A program made the position numbers and the translations under genes. Source: CBDFGT01 sp965247225 (GTDB lineage: Bacteria > Pseudomonadota > Alphaproteobacteria > Rhizobiales > Rhizobiaceae). From it: a DNA stretch of 64,000 bases. A model generated the notes under the pieces. That model saw only the letters and a list, made by a program, of their open reading frames with translations, did not search any database and was not told where the DNA came from. Location of the stretch: assembly GCA_965247225.1 (NCBI GenBank), contig CBDFGT010000010.1, forward strand, positions 4,462-68,461, read 5' to 3'. Of the stretch, positions 7,281 through 16,947 are shown piece by piece (the first letter of the stretch is position 1; each line of letters starts with the position of its first letter).

Positions 7281-10200
7281 TCAGGCGGCCTTGCGCCAGG
7301 GCTCTGTCTTGCAGAATTCAACCAGCGCACTGGCCGGCATCGGGCGCCCGAGAGCAAAACCCTGCAGATAGTTGCAACCGAGGAGTTTCAGCATCTCCCC
7401 GTGCTCCGGGGTTTCAACACCTTCTGCAACGGTTTCAATGTTGAGCGACCGCCCGATTTCGATAATGGACTTCACCATGGAGCGTTCTTCGCGCGATTCC
7501 AGAATGGGTGATACCAGCTGCCGGTCAATTTTCAGCCGTTTCGGCTTCAGCTTCAAAAGGCTGACAATGGACGTGTAACCCGTTCCGAAATCATCGATTT
7601 CGATGTCGATCCCCAGCGATTTGATGCGTTCGATATTCGCGGTCATCACTGTATCATTGTCATCGAGGAAAATCGATTCAATGAGCTCGAAGGAAATCTG
7701 TCCCGGCACGATTTGCAGATCCCCGAGGGCTTCGAGCAGTCTCTCGTCCTGAAGCCGACGGGCGGAAACATTGACTGAAATTTTCGGAATGATCAGGCCC
7801 TGTGCAGCCCAGGTCATGCGGTCTGCCATGGATTTTTCCAGCACGATCCTGTCAAGGGCGCAAACAGCATTCAGCTCCTCGGCGGTTTTCATGAACTTGT
7901 CGGGTGTCAGAACACCTTTTGTCGGATGGTTCCAGCGGACAAGCGCCTCCAGACCGGACAGTTTTTGGGTCTGGCAGTCAAACTGTGGCTGATACCATGG
8001 CACAAACTCGTTGTTTTCCAGCGCCGACAGAATTTCATCGGCCGTCCGTTTGGTGTTGATGATTTCCGCCGCAAGGTCATCGCTGAAAAATTCGTAGCGG
8101 TTCCGGCCCTTCTCCTTGGCGCGGTAAAGCGCGATATCGGCATTGACGAGCAATTGCCGGGCGTCATCCCTGCTCATGCGTTCCTGTGCAATACCGATGG
8201 ACACACCGAAGCGGCATTCATGGCCCTGATGAATGATGGGCTGGCGCATCTGTTCAATAATGCGGGTTGCAAGCCGGGCAAGGCCAGCTTCGCTGTTCTT
8301 GTCCGTTACCAGCACAACAAATTCGTCACCGCCGATACGGGCAACAAGGTCACTTTCCCGGCACTGGCTTTTCAGGACATGCGATGCGTGTACGAGCATG
8401 GCGTCACCGGCGGCATGCCCCATCGTGTCGTTGATCTGTTTGAACCGGTCAAGATCCAGATGCAGGATCGCGATCTGCTCCGATGAATTGCGCCTTTCCT
8501 TCGAGAGGCGTTCCAGTTCCTCGTCAAGATAGCGCCGGTTGGCCAGGCCCGTCAGGGAATCATGCAAGGAATTGTGCAGGATGCGGTTTTTGACAAGGGC
8601 GATCTCTTCGGCGCGCTGTTCGGCGCTGTCCTTCGATTGTTTCAGCTGTTCCGTCAGCAACACGTCGCGGGTGATGTCAAAGGCCACACCTGTCATGATC
8701 ACCTGTCCGTCACCCCCCACAATGGAAGTCCCGTGTGAACGGATATGGCGGATGCTGCCATCTTCCAGCAAAATCCGGCGTTCGCGCACACGGTTGCCTT
8801 CAGACCAGCTGTTCAGGCTGTATTCCTGCATCGCGCTTTCGCGGTCGTCCGGATGCAGCGCATGCTGCCATCTGTCGAAGCTCACACGACCATCCTTGTA
8901 GGGAATGCCATAGAGAGAATGCATGCGCTGGTCCCAGATGGAGCCCTTGCCCGGATGGGCTTCCCAAACGCCGCAGTCAAAAGCCGTCAGTGCCACATGC
9001 AACCGGTGCGCTGTTTCCATCTGGTCGCGGCGGCTTTGTGAAAGGTCATGCAGCGCAATCTGCAGGCGGGCGCTATGGGCTTCTGCCGCTTCTTTTGCCG
9101 CAACCATCTGCTCGTTCAGAAGCACATCCTCGGTCACATCGATGGCAACGCCATAAAGGCTTCGTTTGCCCGCGCTGGTCACGTTCAGTGTCGAGATCGT
9201 GCGCAGATGCCGCACGCATCCGTCTGTCCTGACAATGCGGAAACTGTTGCTGAATTTGCTTCCCGCATCGTAATCGCTGAATTGCTGGCCCAGAACCCGC
9301 TCCCTGTCATCCGGGTGAATACAATGCACCCACTGGGAAAGCGCCAGCGTACCACCCGTGTTGTCAAGGCCGCACAACGTATACATGCGGTCATCCCAAT
9401 AGATGTTTCCACCGTCCAGCTCGGCTTCCCAAACCCCGCAGGCATAGGCATCCAGCGCCATGTCCAGACGGCGTGTTGTCGTTTCCAGCTCCTGTTCGCG
9501 CAGGGACAGCCGCTGAAGGGCAGCCTGCAGGTCCGCGTTTTTCGCATCGGCCAGTTCTTTCGCGCGGCGCAGATCCTCCGTCAGGGCCACGTCATCGGTC
9601 ACATCACGGCAGATTCCGGCAATGCCAACCAGTCCGTCAGATGTCAGTTCCAGCGAACCAATGGCCCGCATGAACCGCCGCCTGCCATCATCGCATGCGA
9701 TCGAATACTGGACGTTGAACTCGCTGCCCGTCATGATGGTGGATTTGATGGCCTCTGAAATCCGCTTGTAGTCTGCGGGATTGGCAATCCGGCGCCACAA
9801 TGAGAGGGAACTTTCGGGCGAACCGGCTTCGGCACCGTGCAACGCCCGCATTCTGGAATCCCAGTATAGCGATTTTGTGGAGGGAACCACCTCCCAGATG
9901 CCGGTCTTGGACGCCTCAAGCGCAAGCATAAGCCGTCTTCTGGTAATGTCCAGCTCGGCTTCCCGTTCAAGCAGGGCCGTCGAATTTTCCTGCCGGTCCC
10001 GGAAAAGGCGCGTGGCATAGATCACCGGAACCAGCCCGAGCATGCAGGCCAATGCGATCCACAGTCTCAAAACCCAGGTGTTCTCCGGATCGCGGTTCCA
10101 CCCGCCCTCAGGCGCTGCGCTCAGGATCCATTTTCCGGAAGGCAGATCAATAGATGTAAAGACGACATCGGATGTGTCGAAACCGACATTTCCGAAAGCA

Positions 10201-10901
10201 ACCTTGTTGACGGTAAAATATTCTGTCTGAAGCTGAAGGGCATATGCGATTCCATCCCGGGAATCCGTGAAATCTGTGCGCGTGAAAAGCGTGGCCTGGT
10301 CGATGACACCGAAGACATAACCGTCCTGGACATTTCTTCCGTCAATGAACTGAAATACCGGATACCGGACGAAAAAGCCCGAACGTGCGTTTTCCAGGGC
10401 AATCTGGTAGGAAAACAGTGGCATGGTTGTATTCAAAACCCCGCCCTGCATGGCCTTGAAGGTCATGAATTTGCTGATACCCGGAATGGCAGCCATGGGC
10501 GCATTGTTCTTGGTCATGGAAACGGTTGTGCCGTCGTCTGTAACCAGTGTCAGTTGCGAAAGGGCATTGGGCTGCGAAAACGTGGCTGCGGCGGCATTCC
10601 GGAAATCAGCAATTTCATGGCCGGGCTGCAGTGCGATTGCGCGGGAAATCAGGCGAATGGCTTCGAGGTTTGTTTCAATTTCACGCTGAAGACGTGTTCC
10701 GGTTTCGGCTACGGTCATTGAAACGGACTGGTGCAGTTCGATGTGGTTTTCGATCCGGTTGGTGTGTTCGAGATAGGCCCCGGCGACCAGGAATATAAAA
10801 ATGGTGATACACGATGGCGCGTATACGGAACTCATGACAGTTCTGGTATATTTCTCAAACGTTTTTTCCAGCAATTCGGCCCATCGAAAATATGTTCGCA
10901 T
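7281..10901 (-). CDS. Membrane CHASE-PAS(x3)-GGDEF-EAL c-di-GMP protein
   Basis: A 1206-residue membrane protein. A first membrane helix lies at about 22-43. A CHASE-like extracytoplasmic sensor follows (about 60-260), then a second helix near 275-295 and three PAS/PAC repeats (about 325-440, 470-590 and 620-740). The C-terminal output is GGDEF then EAL. The cyclase motif ARIGGDEF is intact, with an I-site RESD five residues ahead. The EAL domain keeps LEALVRW, SVNVSARR, FELIES, DDFGTG, KIDR and EGVET, so phosphodiesterase activity is likely. Which activity dominates cannot be told. I chose ATG 10901 over a TTG seven codons upstream because of AGAGCGGA before it. It separates aroC from the fabI group. 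Confidence 0.93.
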   Translation of the reverse strand: MRTYFRWAELLEKTFEKYTRTVMSSVYAPSCITIFIFLVAGAYLEHTNRIENHIELHQSVSMTVAETGTRLQREIETNLEAIRLISRAIALQPGHEIADFRNAAAATFSQPNALSQLTLVTDDGTTVSMTKNNAPMAAIPGISKFMTFKAMQGGVLNTTMPLFSYQIALENARSGFFVRYPVFQFIDGRNVQDGYVFGVIDQATLFTRTDFTDSRDGIAYALQLQTEYFTVNKVAFGNVGFDTSDVVFTSIDLPSGKWILSAAPEGGWNRDPENTWVLRLWIALACMLGLVPVIYATRLFRDRQENSTALLEREAELDITRRRLMLALEASKTGIWEVVPSTKSLYWDSRMRALHGAEAGSPESSLSLWRRIANPADYKRISEAIKSTIMTGSEFNVQYSIACDDGRRRFMRAIGSLELTSDGLVGIAGICRDVTDDVALTEDLRRAKELADAKNADLQAALQRLSLREQELETTTRRLDMALDAYACGVWEAELDGGNIYWDDRMYTLCGLDNTGGTLALSQWVHCIHPDDRERVLGQQFSDYDAGSKFSNSFRIVRTDGCVRHLRTISTLNVTSAGKRSLYGVAIDVTEDVLLNEQMVAAKEAAEAHSARLQIALHDLSQSRRDQMETAHRLHVALTAFDCGVWEAHPGKGSIWDQRMHSLYGIPYKDGRVSFDRWQHALHPDDRESAMQEYSLNSWSEGNRVRERRILLEDGSIRHIRSHGTSIVGGDGQVIMTGVAFDITRDVLLTEQLKQSKDSAEQRAEEIALVKNRILHNSLHDSLTGLANRRYLDEELERLSKERRNSSEQIAILHLDLDRFKQINDTMGHAAGDAMLVHASHVLKSQCRESDLVARIGGDEFVVLVTDKNSEAGLARLATRIIEQMRQPIIHQGHECRFGVSIGIAQERMSRDDARQLLVNADIALYRAKEKGRNRYEFFSDDLAAEIINTKRTADEILSALENNEFVPWYQPQFDCQTQKLSGLEALVRWNHPTKGVLTPDKFMKTAEELNAVCALDRIVLEKSMADRMTWAAQGLIIPKISVNVSARRLQDERLLEALGDLQIVPGQISFELIESIFLDDNDTVMTANIERIKSLGIDIEIDDFGTGYTSIVSLLKLKPKRLKIDRQLVSPILESREERSMVKSIIEIGRSLNIETVAEGVETPEHGEMLKLLGCNYLQGFALGRPMPASALVEFCKTEPWRKAA

Positions 10902-11251
10902 TGTATTTTGATCCGCTCTCAATGCCGGAAGGCTAGCGCCTGAAACTTAACATTTGATGTAATTTGTTGATTCAACCGAAAGCATATGGCCTTCCGCCTC
11001 CTGTTTGTGCCGGTAGCCCGGGCTCAAGCCTCCCGGACAGCCGCAGGGTTCAGCCGTGCGGGCCTGTCAGGGGCGGTTTGGCACGGACGAGTTGAAAAGG
11101 TTTGGCACAGAAACGGCAGCCTTCCATCCTGGCGTAACGAAAATTTTGCCACATTTGCCCGACATATCCTTGAAAATGATTTTCCATGGAGCAGAAAAGG
11201 TGCTGGTGCACCGCTGGAACCGCAACGAAGAAACAGATGGGAGTGGAAGAG
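10902..11251. other. Intergenic region between divergent genes
   Basis: About 350 bp separate the divergent CHASE-GGDEF-EAL and DUF1344 genes and must hold both promoters. I see no gene, RNA or clear operator. One 13-bp palindrome, GAAAATGATTTTC (11172-11184), lies 68 bp before the DUF1344 start, but it matches no operator I know well. Confidence 0.5.
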
Positions 11252-11512
11252 ATGAATATTTTTCTGGCGGTGATCATGGGGGTTGCAGGGCTGCTTTTTC
11301 CGTTTGGAGCGTCAGCCGAAAGTGATGATGTTGAGGCAACCATCAAGAAAGTGGATACGTCCGCGCTGCTTCTGACGCTGGATGACGGCAAATCCTATAC
11401 GGCTCCGGAGGAATTCAATTTTGATGGCCTGAAACCGGGCGTCAAGGTCATCGTGTTCTATACGGAAACAGATGGAAAACGTGTGATCAACGATCTGGAG
11501 GTCGTGCAGTAA
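11252..11512 (+). CDS. DUF1344 periplasmic protein
   Basis: The 86-residue protein has a signal peptide (MNIFLAVIMGVAGLLFPFGASA, cleavage about residue 22) and a small beta domain of the DUF1344 family common in Rhizobiales, with VEATIKKVD, LTLDDGKSY and PGVKVIVFY. Function unknown. ATG 11252 is preceded by GGAAGAG at good spacing. No partner gene is adjacent on this strand. Confidence 0.88.
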   Translation: MNIFLAVIMGVAGLLFPFGASAESDDVEATIKKVDTSALLLTLDDGKSYTAPEEFNFDGLKPGVKVIVFYTETDGKRVINDLEVVQ

Positions 11513-11572
11513 ACTTCAGTCCATGTCATGCAAGGCGGACAGGGTGATGCGCGTCACGGGCAAAATTGCGGT

Positions 11573-12160
11573 TCACGAAAACCAGACGGCTGTTTCAGCC
11601 GCGATTTTCAGGATTTTGTCTTGCGGAATGGTGAGATTGGCGGCTTCGTCGCGGTCCATGCCGGTGCGGATTTGCAGGATCGTGCGCATGACCCCGCCGT
11701 GTGTGACGCATACGGTGGGCCTTGCAAGGGATTGAAGCCATGGCCGTATGCGGGCTGACAGCATTTCAAAACTCTCGGCCTGAATGCCGGGAGGTTTGAA
11801 GTTCCATTTGTCCCGGTGCCGCTCCAGCATGATGTCCGGGAAATGCGTTTCCAGATCGCCGAGCGTGGAACCTTCCCAGTCGCCAAAGCAAATTTCCAGC
11901 AGTCGCGGATCGGTGCTGTAGGCATTCGGATCAAGGTCCATGGCAGCGCGCAGACGCTCCATGGTTTCACGGGTTCGCCCCAGCGGGCTGGCAACGAAAT
12001 CAAAAGCACCGGCATTTTCGCCCAGCATTGCACCAAGCACAACGCCGTTACGGCTTGCCTGTTGGCGTCCGAGCGCATTGAGCGGAATATCGCGCTGTCC
12101 CTGGAAACGCTGTTCGGCATTCCAGTCGGTCTGTCCATGGCGAATGAAATACAAGGTCAT
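11573..12160 (-). CDS. Histidine phosphatase (phosphoglycerate mutase-like)
   Basis: The 195-residue protein of the histidine phosphatase superfamily has the phosphoacceptor motif FIRHGQTDWN (RHG at residues 7-9) and the second catalytic histidine in VTHGG. The short form is typical of cofactor-dependent phosphatases such as GpmB or CobC relatives. No cobalamin or glycolytic gene adjoins it, so the substrate stays open. It starts 14 bp after the fabI stop on the same strand and is probably cotranscribed with fabI. Confidence 0.9.
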   Translation of the reverse strand: MTLYFIRHGQTDWNAEQRFQGQRDIPLNALGRQQASRNGVVLGAMLGENAGAFDFVASPLGRTRETMERLRAAMDLDPNAYSTDPRLLEICFGDWEGSTLGDLETHFPDIMLERHRDKWNFKPPGIQAESFEMLSARIRPWLQSLARPTVCVTHGGVMRTILQIRTGMDRDEAANLTIPQDKILKIAAETAVWFS

Positions 12161-12174
12161 GGCCAGACTGCCGT

Positions 12175-12993
12175 TCAGTCATTCACAAGCGAAATGTCCG
12201 GCGCGTCTACCGCTTTCATGCCAATGGTATGGTAACCGCTGTCACAATGCAGGATTTCACCGGTCACGCCGCTGGCCAGCCCGCTCAGAAGATAAAGGGC
12301 CGTGTTGCCGACTTCATCAATGGTAACCGTGCGTTTCAGCGGGGCGTTATATTCATTCCATTTCAGGATATAGCGGAAATCGCCGATACCGGACGCGGCA
12401 AGTGTCTTGATCGGACCGGCGGAAATCGCGTTGACCCGAATGCCGCGGTCACCCATGTCAACAGCCAGATAGCGCACGGAAGCCTCAAGGGCCGCCTTTG
12501 CAACACCCATGACATTGTAATGCGGCATCACCTTTTCGGCACCGTAATAGGTCAGCGTGATGATGGAGCCATGATCGTTCATGATACGCTCTGCCCGCTT
12601 GGCGACAGCGGTAAACGAATAGACCGAAATGTCCATTGTCTTCAGGAAGTTGTCGCGGCTTGTATCAATATACTTGCCGGTCAGCTCGTTCTTGTCGGAA
12701 AAACCGATGGCATGAACGAGGAAGTCGATCTTGCCCCATTTCTGTTCCAGTGTTGCAAATACGGCATCGATGCTGTCAAGGTCGCTGACATCACAGTCAC
12801 CGGCCATGAAGGCACCCAGTTCGGCGGCCAGTGGCTCCACACGCTTCTTCAGCGCGTCACCCTGCCATGTCAGTGCGATGTCCGCACCGGCATCCGAACA
12901 GGATTTGGCAATGCCCCAGGCGATGGAACGATTGTTGGCAACGCCCATGATAATGCCGCGTTTGCCTGCCATAAGGCCTTGTGACTGAACCAT
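12175..12993 (-). CDS. fabI: Enoyl-ACP reductase (NADH)
   Basis: The 272-residue short-chain dehydrogenase catalyses the last step of fatty acid elongation. The FabI nucleotide-binding start GIIMGVANNRSIAWGIAK replaces the usual GxxxGxG. The catalytic pair Y159 and K166 shows the FabI spacing Y-x6-K (YNVMGVAK). PIKTLAASGI in the substrate loop is also typical. Paralogues exist in Rhizobiales, so the FabI1/FabI2 assignment is open. A histidine phosphatase gene follows at 14 bp. Confidence 0.96.
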   Translation of the reverse strand: MVQSQGLMAGKRGIIMGVANNRSIAWGIAKSCSDAGADIALTWQGDALKKRVEPLAAELGAFMAGDCDVSDLDSIDAVFATLEQKWGKIDFLVHAIGFSDKNELTGKYIDTSRDNFLKTMDISVYSFTAVAKRAERIMNDHGSIITLTYYGAEKVMPHYNVMGVAKAALEASVRYLAVDMGDRGIRVNAISAGPIKTLAASGIGDFRYILKWNEYNAPLKRTVTIDEVGNTALYLLSGLASGVTGEILHCDSGYHTIGMKAVDAPDISLVND

Positions 12994-13149
12994 ATCAATG
13001 TCCCTTGTTGTTCAAATCTTGTGTGTGCCTATCGCATAGGCTGCTTTCCGGTTCAAGCATCTGTGGGGGTGCAGGAACACAAGTTCGGTAACATTGTGTC
13101 GTCGGGAGATAGAAAACGTTAGGCCGGGGAAGCCCCTGGCCGGTCCGGC

Positions 13150-14172
13150 CTAAAGAAACAGGCCCTCGCGCAGCGATCGCATCAGGTCGGTCACCTTGCT
13201 GTCCGGGTGGTCCCACAGCATCACGCGCACATCCACCAGAAGATCACCGCGCTGGCCGGAAGCCATCGGCAGGCCCTGGCCTTTCACCGTCAGCGTCCTG
13301 TCAGATCCGGACCACGGCGGAATGACAAGTCTGGAAAGACCGTCCGGTGTGTCCACCATCGTTTCGCAGCCAAGGACAGCATTTTCAATATCAACAGGCA
13401 GAACAATGCGCAGATGATAGCCGTCCGGTTTGAAAAGAGGGTGTGGTGCAATCCGCACCCGCGCCACAACATCCCCGCGTTCCATGCCCGGAAAACGGAA
13501 GCCGACATCGGGCAAACGAATGGCCTGGCCGTCGGTTACCCCTTGCGGCAAGGTGATTTTCATGGATTTTCCGTCAGGCAGTTCTGCGACCGCGCGGTTT
13601 CCGGTGAGCAGATCCTCAATGGAAACAGTGATATCAACGAGCAGATCCGGAGCCTTTTCCGGCATTTCCGTTGCCCGTGTCAGCTTGCGCAGCAGGCTGG
13701 CGAATAATTCCGCAGCACCCGGCACGGGCCGGCGCACCGCCTCTTCCTGCATTTCGGACGGTCCCTCGCCGGCACCTCTCTCTGCCCTGCGGCCGGCTTC
13801 TTCTCCCTTGCCGAAAATCCGGCTGATAATGTCTTCAGCACTTTCCCGCGAAGATTCCGGTTTGCCTGCCTCACTCTCCGCCTTCCGTTGCTTCAGCGCA
13901 TCGGCCTGTCGTGCCTGTTCACGCTGTTCCATGATGGTCGGCTTGCGGCGGCGCATCTCCTGGCGCGATTGTTCCTGATCATACTGGCTGCGTTTCTTCG
14001 GATCGCGCAACACATCGTAGGCTTTGCCCGCTTCGGTAAAGCGCGCATTGGCCTGCGGGTCATCCTTGTTCATATCCGGATGAACGGCTTTCGCCATGGC
14101 CCGCCATGCGGACTTTATCTCTTCCGGTCCGGCAGATCTGGAAACGCCCAGGACAGAATAGGGATCGCGCAT
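13150..14172 (-). CDS. DnaJ-like co-chaperone without zinc finger
   Basis: The 340-residue protein has an N-terminal J domain (about 1-70) with HPD at 31-33. A charged Q/R/E-rich linker (about 75-165) follows, then DnaJ C-terminal beta domains (about 175-330; PDVGFRFPGMERGDVVARVRI). The four CXXCXGXG zinc repeats of true DnaJ are absent, so it is a class II, CbpA-type co-chaperone that would stimulate an Hsp70. A consensus CtrA box lies 65-80 bp upstream. fabI lies downstream on the same strand, 156 bp away. Confidence 0.9.
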   Translation of the reverse strand: MRDPYSVLGVSRSAGPEEIKSAWRAMAKAVHPDMNKDDPQANARFTEAGKAYDVLRDPKKRSQYDQEQSRQEMRRRKPTIMEQREQARQADALKQRKAESEAGKPESSRESAEDIISRIFGKGEEAGRRAERGAGEGPSEMQEEAVRRPVPGAAELFASLLRKLTRATEMPEKAPDLLVDITVSIEDLLTGNRAVAELPDGKSMKITLPQGVTDGQAIRLPDVGFRFPGMERGDVVARVRIAPHPLFKPDGYHLRIVLPVDIENAVLGCETMVDTPDGLSRLVIPPWSGSDRTLTVKGQGLPMASGQRGDLLVDVRVMLWDHPDSKVTDLMRSLREGLFL

Positions 14173-14233
14173 GTACGAATACCGGCAGGTTGGGTTGAGG
14201 AAGGCATTGCAATCGCGCCACTCTTTCAGAAAA

Positions 14234-14254
14234 GTGTTAACCTTTCGTTAACAC
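14234..14254. promoter_or_regulatory. CtrA box in a perfect palindrome upstream of the dnaJ-like gene
   Basis: TTAACCTTTCGTTAAC (14237-14252) fits the full CtrA consensus TTAA-N7-TTAA exactly, on either strand. It lies within the inverted repeat GTGTTAAC/GTTAACAC, 65 bp upstream of the DnaJ-like start (14172). CtrA is the cell-cycle response regulator of alphaproteobacteria. The same symmetric repeat could act as a weak terminator for the lipoprotein gene that stops at 14302. Confidence 0.55.
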
Positions 14255-14301
14255 TATTTTGCCGGTTCGTGGCGACCCCGGCGTGTGGCGACCCGGAAAA
14301 A

Positions 14302-14706
14302 TCAGCCCTGCTTGTCAAAGTTCAGCAGCGTCCATTGTCCGCTTCCGGTCAGGCATGCCTTTCCCGCGAAACTGTCAACACCCGTATAGGAATGGCGGGT
14401 GGTGCGGAAATCACGGCAGATGACGTTATTGTCCCGCGTCTCGGAAATGCTGCTGATCACACCGGCACTGCCTGTGTAAGGATTGGCCCAGGGAGAGGGG
14501 GAATTTCCGAGTTTTGCAAGATCAAGGGAGCTGGCGGCATGCATGGCGGTCATTTCGTCCGACTGCGCGGCGGCCATGTCGCGTGCCGGAATGGACCCTG
14601 TCTTGAGCGACGTGTCGATCCCTGACGTTCCGAAGAAATCGCCGTCGCTCATGCAGCCGCTGAGAAGCGGCACACAAACAACAGCCAACGTCAAAAACCT
14701 CTCCAA
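14302..14706 (-). CDS. Lipoprotein, RT0821/Lpp0805-type surface antigen family
   Basis: The 134-residue protein has a short lipoprotein signal ending in the lipobox LLSGC (cysteine at residue 18). Its C-terminal half carries ICRDFRTTRHSYTGVDSFAGKACL, the pattern of the RT0821/Lpp0805 (17-kDa antigen-related) outer membrane lipoproteins. The only well-placed start is TTG 14706 behind GGGGGCAGGAC; no ATG fits. It is divergent from pdxH, with 88 bp between the starts. Function unknown. Confidence 0.75.
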   Translation of the reverse strand: MERFLTLAVVCVPLLSGCMSDGDFFGTSGIDTSLKTGSIPARDMAAAQSDEMTAMHAASSLDLAKLGNSPSPWANPYTGSAGVISSISETRDNNVICRDFRTTRHSYTGVDSFAGKACLTGSGQWTLLNFDKQG

Positions 14707-14794
14707 GTCCTGCCCCCTTGTTTCGCAGTCAGGCTTTGCTATGTGTTGCAGCAGACAGCTGCAAAACAACGCTCCAACGCATTGGACCACCAAT

Positions 14795-15415
14795 ATGACG
14801 GAAAATGGGTTAACAACCGGTGACTTTACGCAGGAAAATGAACCTTTCGCCCTGTTCGGCGCATGGCTGAAGGAAGCAGAAGCCAGCGAGATCAACGATC
14901 CCAACGCTGTTGCAATGGCCACAGTCGACGGGGATGGACTGCCGAATGTGCGCATGGTCCTGCTCAAGGGGGTTGATAGCCATGGCTTTGTTTTCTATAC
15001 AAATCTCGGCAGTCAAAAGGGTCAGGAGCTGCAGGCGCACATGAAGGCTGCCATGTGTTTTCACTGGAAGTCCCTGCGCCGTCAGGTCCGGGTGCGCGGG
15101 CCTGTGGAAATGGTGACAGATGAAGAGGCCGATGCCTATTACAAGACCCGGTCGCGCGGAAGCCGCATCGGTGCCTGGGCTTCAAAACAGTCGCGCGAGC
15201 TTGAAAGCCGCTTTGCCCTGGAAAAGGCTGTCGCGGTTTTTACCGCCAAATTCGGTCTGGGTGACATTCCGAGACCCGACCACTGGTCCGGTTTCCGTAT
15301 CGTGCCAACCTCGATCGAGTTCTGGAAAGATGGCGCGTTCCGTCTGCATGATCGTATTGAATTCCGGCGCGGGGATGCGAAAGAGGCGTGGAGCAAGGTG
15401 CGTATGTACCCCTGA
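14795..15415 (+). CDS. pdxH: Pyridoxamine 5'-phosphate oxidase
   Basis: The 206-residue FMN enzyme oxidises pyridoxamine or pyridoxine 5'-phosphate to pyridoxal 5'-phosphate. It shows NAVAMATVDGDGLPNVRMVLLK, FVFYTN, the CFHWKSLRRQVRVRG block and the C-terminal end WSKVRMYP, all typical. ATG 14795 gives the usual length. The frame continues far upstream, but into the divergent promoter region. It ends 3 bp before the convergent PAS-EAL gene, so the two share a 3' region without space for separate terminators. Confidence 0.95.
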   Translation: MTENGLTTGDFTQENEPFALFGAWLKEAEASEINDPNAVAMATVDGDGLPNVRMVLLKGVDSHGFVFYTNLGSQKGQELQAHMKAAMCFHWKSLRRQVRVRGPVEMVTDEEADAYYKTRSRGSRIGAWASKQSRELESRFALEKAVAVFTAKFGLGDIPRPDHWSGFRIVPTSIEFWKDGAFRLHDRIEFRRGDAKEAWSKVRMYP

Positions 15416-15418
15416 AAA

Positions 15419-16786
15419 TCAAGGGGTTTTATAAGAATTTTCGGAAGCGAATGCCTGTGTCCAGGCCATGAAGTCATCCCTGGCCAGTGGCCTGCACCAG
15501 TAATAGCCCTGGGCCACGTCGCAGCCTGCATCTTTGGCACGGTTGCGGTCCACCGGAGTTTCCACGCCTTCTGCTACAGCGTCCATGCCCAGTTCGTGCG
15601 CCATGGCCACCATGGCGCGCAGCAGGGACGCGGCCCTTGGATTGTCCTCGATATTTTTCACAAACACCCGGTCAATCTTCAGCGTCTTGATCGGCAGATG
15701 TGCCAGGTGGGTAAATCCGAGATGACCGCTGCCAAAATCGTCAATCACAATGCCAACGCCCATGGTGTGCAACGCCATCAGACTGTCTTCAATCGCATGG
15801 GAGTGCGCGTTGATCAGCGCCTCGGTAATCTCGAATTCCAGCACATTCGGGTTGCAATGATGCGCGTCCGGCAACGCGCGCACCCTGTTCAGGAATGTGG
15901 TATCCACAAGCGGTGCGCAGGACAAATTGACAGATACCGTATGGCTGTGCCCGGACTGTGTATTCCACGCGCTCACAAATGCGCAGGCATCGTCCAGAAC
16001 GAGGTCGCTGATGGGCAAAATCAGGCCCGTCGCTTCGGCCATGGGCAGAAACATCGAGGGCGGAATATGTCCGCGCCTGGGGTGCTTCCAGCGGATCAGC
16101 GCCTCGGCACCGACAATCCGGTTACTGGCAAGACAAATCTTCGGCTGGAAAAACGTCGTAAATTCTCCCGCTTCAATGCCGCGGCGGATATCGTCTTCAA
16201 GGCGATAGCCTGAATCCTGCAACTGGAGGGGCGCTGTTTTCAGTTCGGCTGCCGCGCCGGAACCGGAATCGGTCGCGGCCTTCTGGGTGTCATCGAAAGC
16301 AACGGCGGCCTCCCGGTTCTGGACACGCGGCAACTTGCGAATGGACAGGACGCCGGTCAATTCGCGGCTGGCAGATTTCACGGCGGTTTTCACGGTGACG
16401 ACATCGTTCCATTCCTGGCCTTCTTTGGTATAGAACGGGCGCCTGGTCTCCACCGGATGTGCGGACAGCATCGCCTGCATGTCATTTTTCACAATGGCAT
16501 CGGCAATGGTGCGCGAAAAGAGATCATGGTCGGTTTTTCCGATAATCTCCTGTTCGGAAAATCCGGAAAATGCCTCAAAGGCGGCGTTGCAAAGAAGATA
16601 ACGGCACCTTGTATCCTTCAGCCAGATCGGGTCGGAAACAATATCGAATACAGCATGCAGGACATCCAGAAAAAAGTCCTGTTCACAATCGGTGATGGCC
16701 TCACGCGGCACATCGGTAATGTTGCCGGGCGTCTCCGCGACTGTTTCCTCACGGGGATCAGAAACAGGAAATCGTGTCACTCCCAT
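15419..16786 (-). CDS. PAS-EAL c-di-GMP phosphodiesterase
   Basis: A 455-residue soluble protein with a single PAS domain (about 45-160) and an EAL domain (about 205-450). There is no GGDEF and no membrane helix. EAL residues look complete: AEALIRW, SVNLS, FEITEA, IDDFGSG, KIDR and EGVET. It should hydrolyse c-di-GMP to pGpG under control of a PAS ligand or redox state that cannot be read. It is convergent with pdxH and the second of three EAL proteins in the window. Confidence 0.92.
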   Translation of the reverse strand: MGVTRFPVSDPREETVAETPGNITDVPREAITDCEQDFFLDVLHAVFDIVSDPIWLKDTRCRYLLCNAAFEAFSGFSEQEIIGKTDHDLFSRTIADAIVKNDMQAMLSAHPVETRRPFYTKEGQEWNDVVTVKTAVKSASRELTGVLSIRKLPRVQNREAAVAFDDTQKAATDSGSGAAAELKTAPLQLQDSGYRLEDDIRRGIEAGEFTTFFQPKICLASNRIVGAEALIRWKHPRRGHIPPSMFLPMAEATGLILPISDLVLDDACAFVSAWNTQSGHSHTVSVNLSCAPLVDTTFLNRVRALPDAHHCNPNVLEFEITEALINAHSHAIEDSLMALHTMGVGIVIDDFGSGHLGFTHLAHLPIKTLKIDRVFVKNIEDNPRAASLLRAMVAMAHELGMDAVAEGVETPVDRNRAKDAGCDVAQGYYWCRPLARDDFMAWTQAFASENSYKTP

Positions 16787-16947
16787 CAGCGCAATCCTGC
16801 AATCTCTGCCAAATCAGTGGTCTGTCCTGATCATCACAGAAACCGCAAGACAATGCAAAGGGCGCAAAAGTTCAGGCAAACACAATCCCGTGAGCGGATA
16901 GGGAACTGCTGGTCAGCGCCCCGTCGCCGTGCAGCGCCGTTTGACTG

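Noticed and set aside
11172..11184. Palindrome GAAAATGATTTTC as an iron-regulator box
   Set aside because: It lacks the spacing of the Fur, Mur or Irr consensus and could be chance in an A/T-rich stretch.
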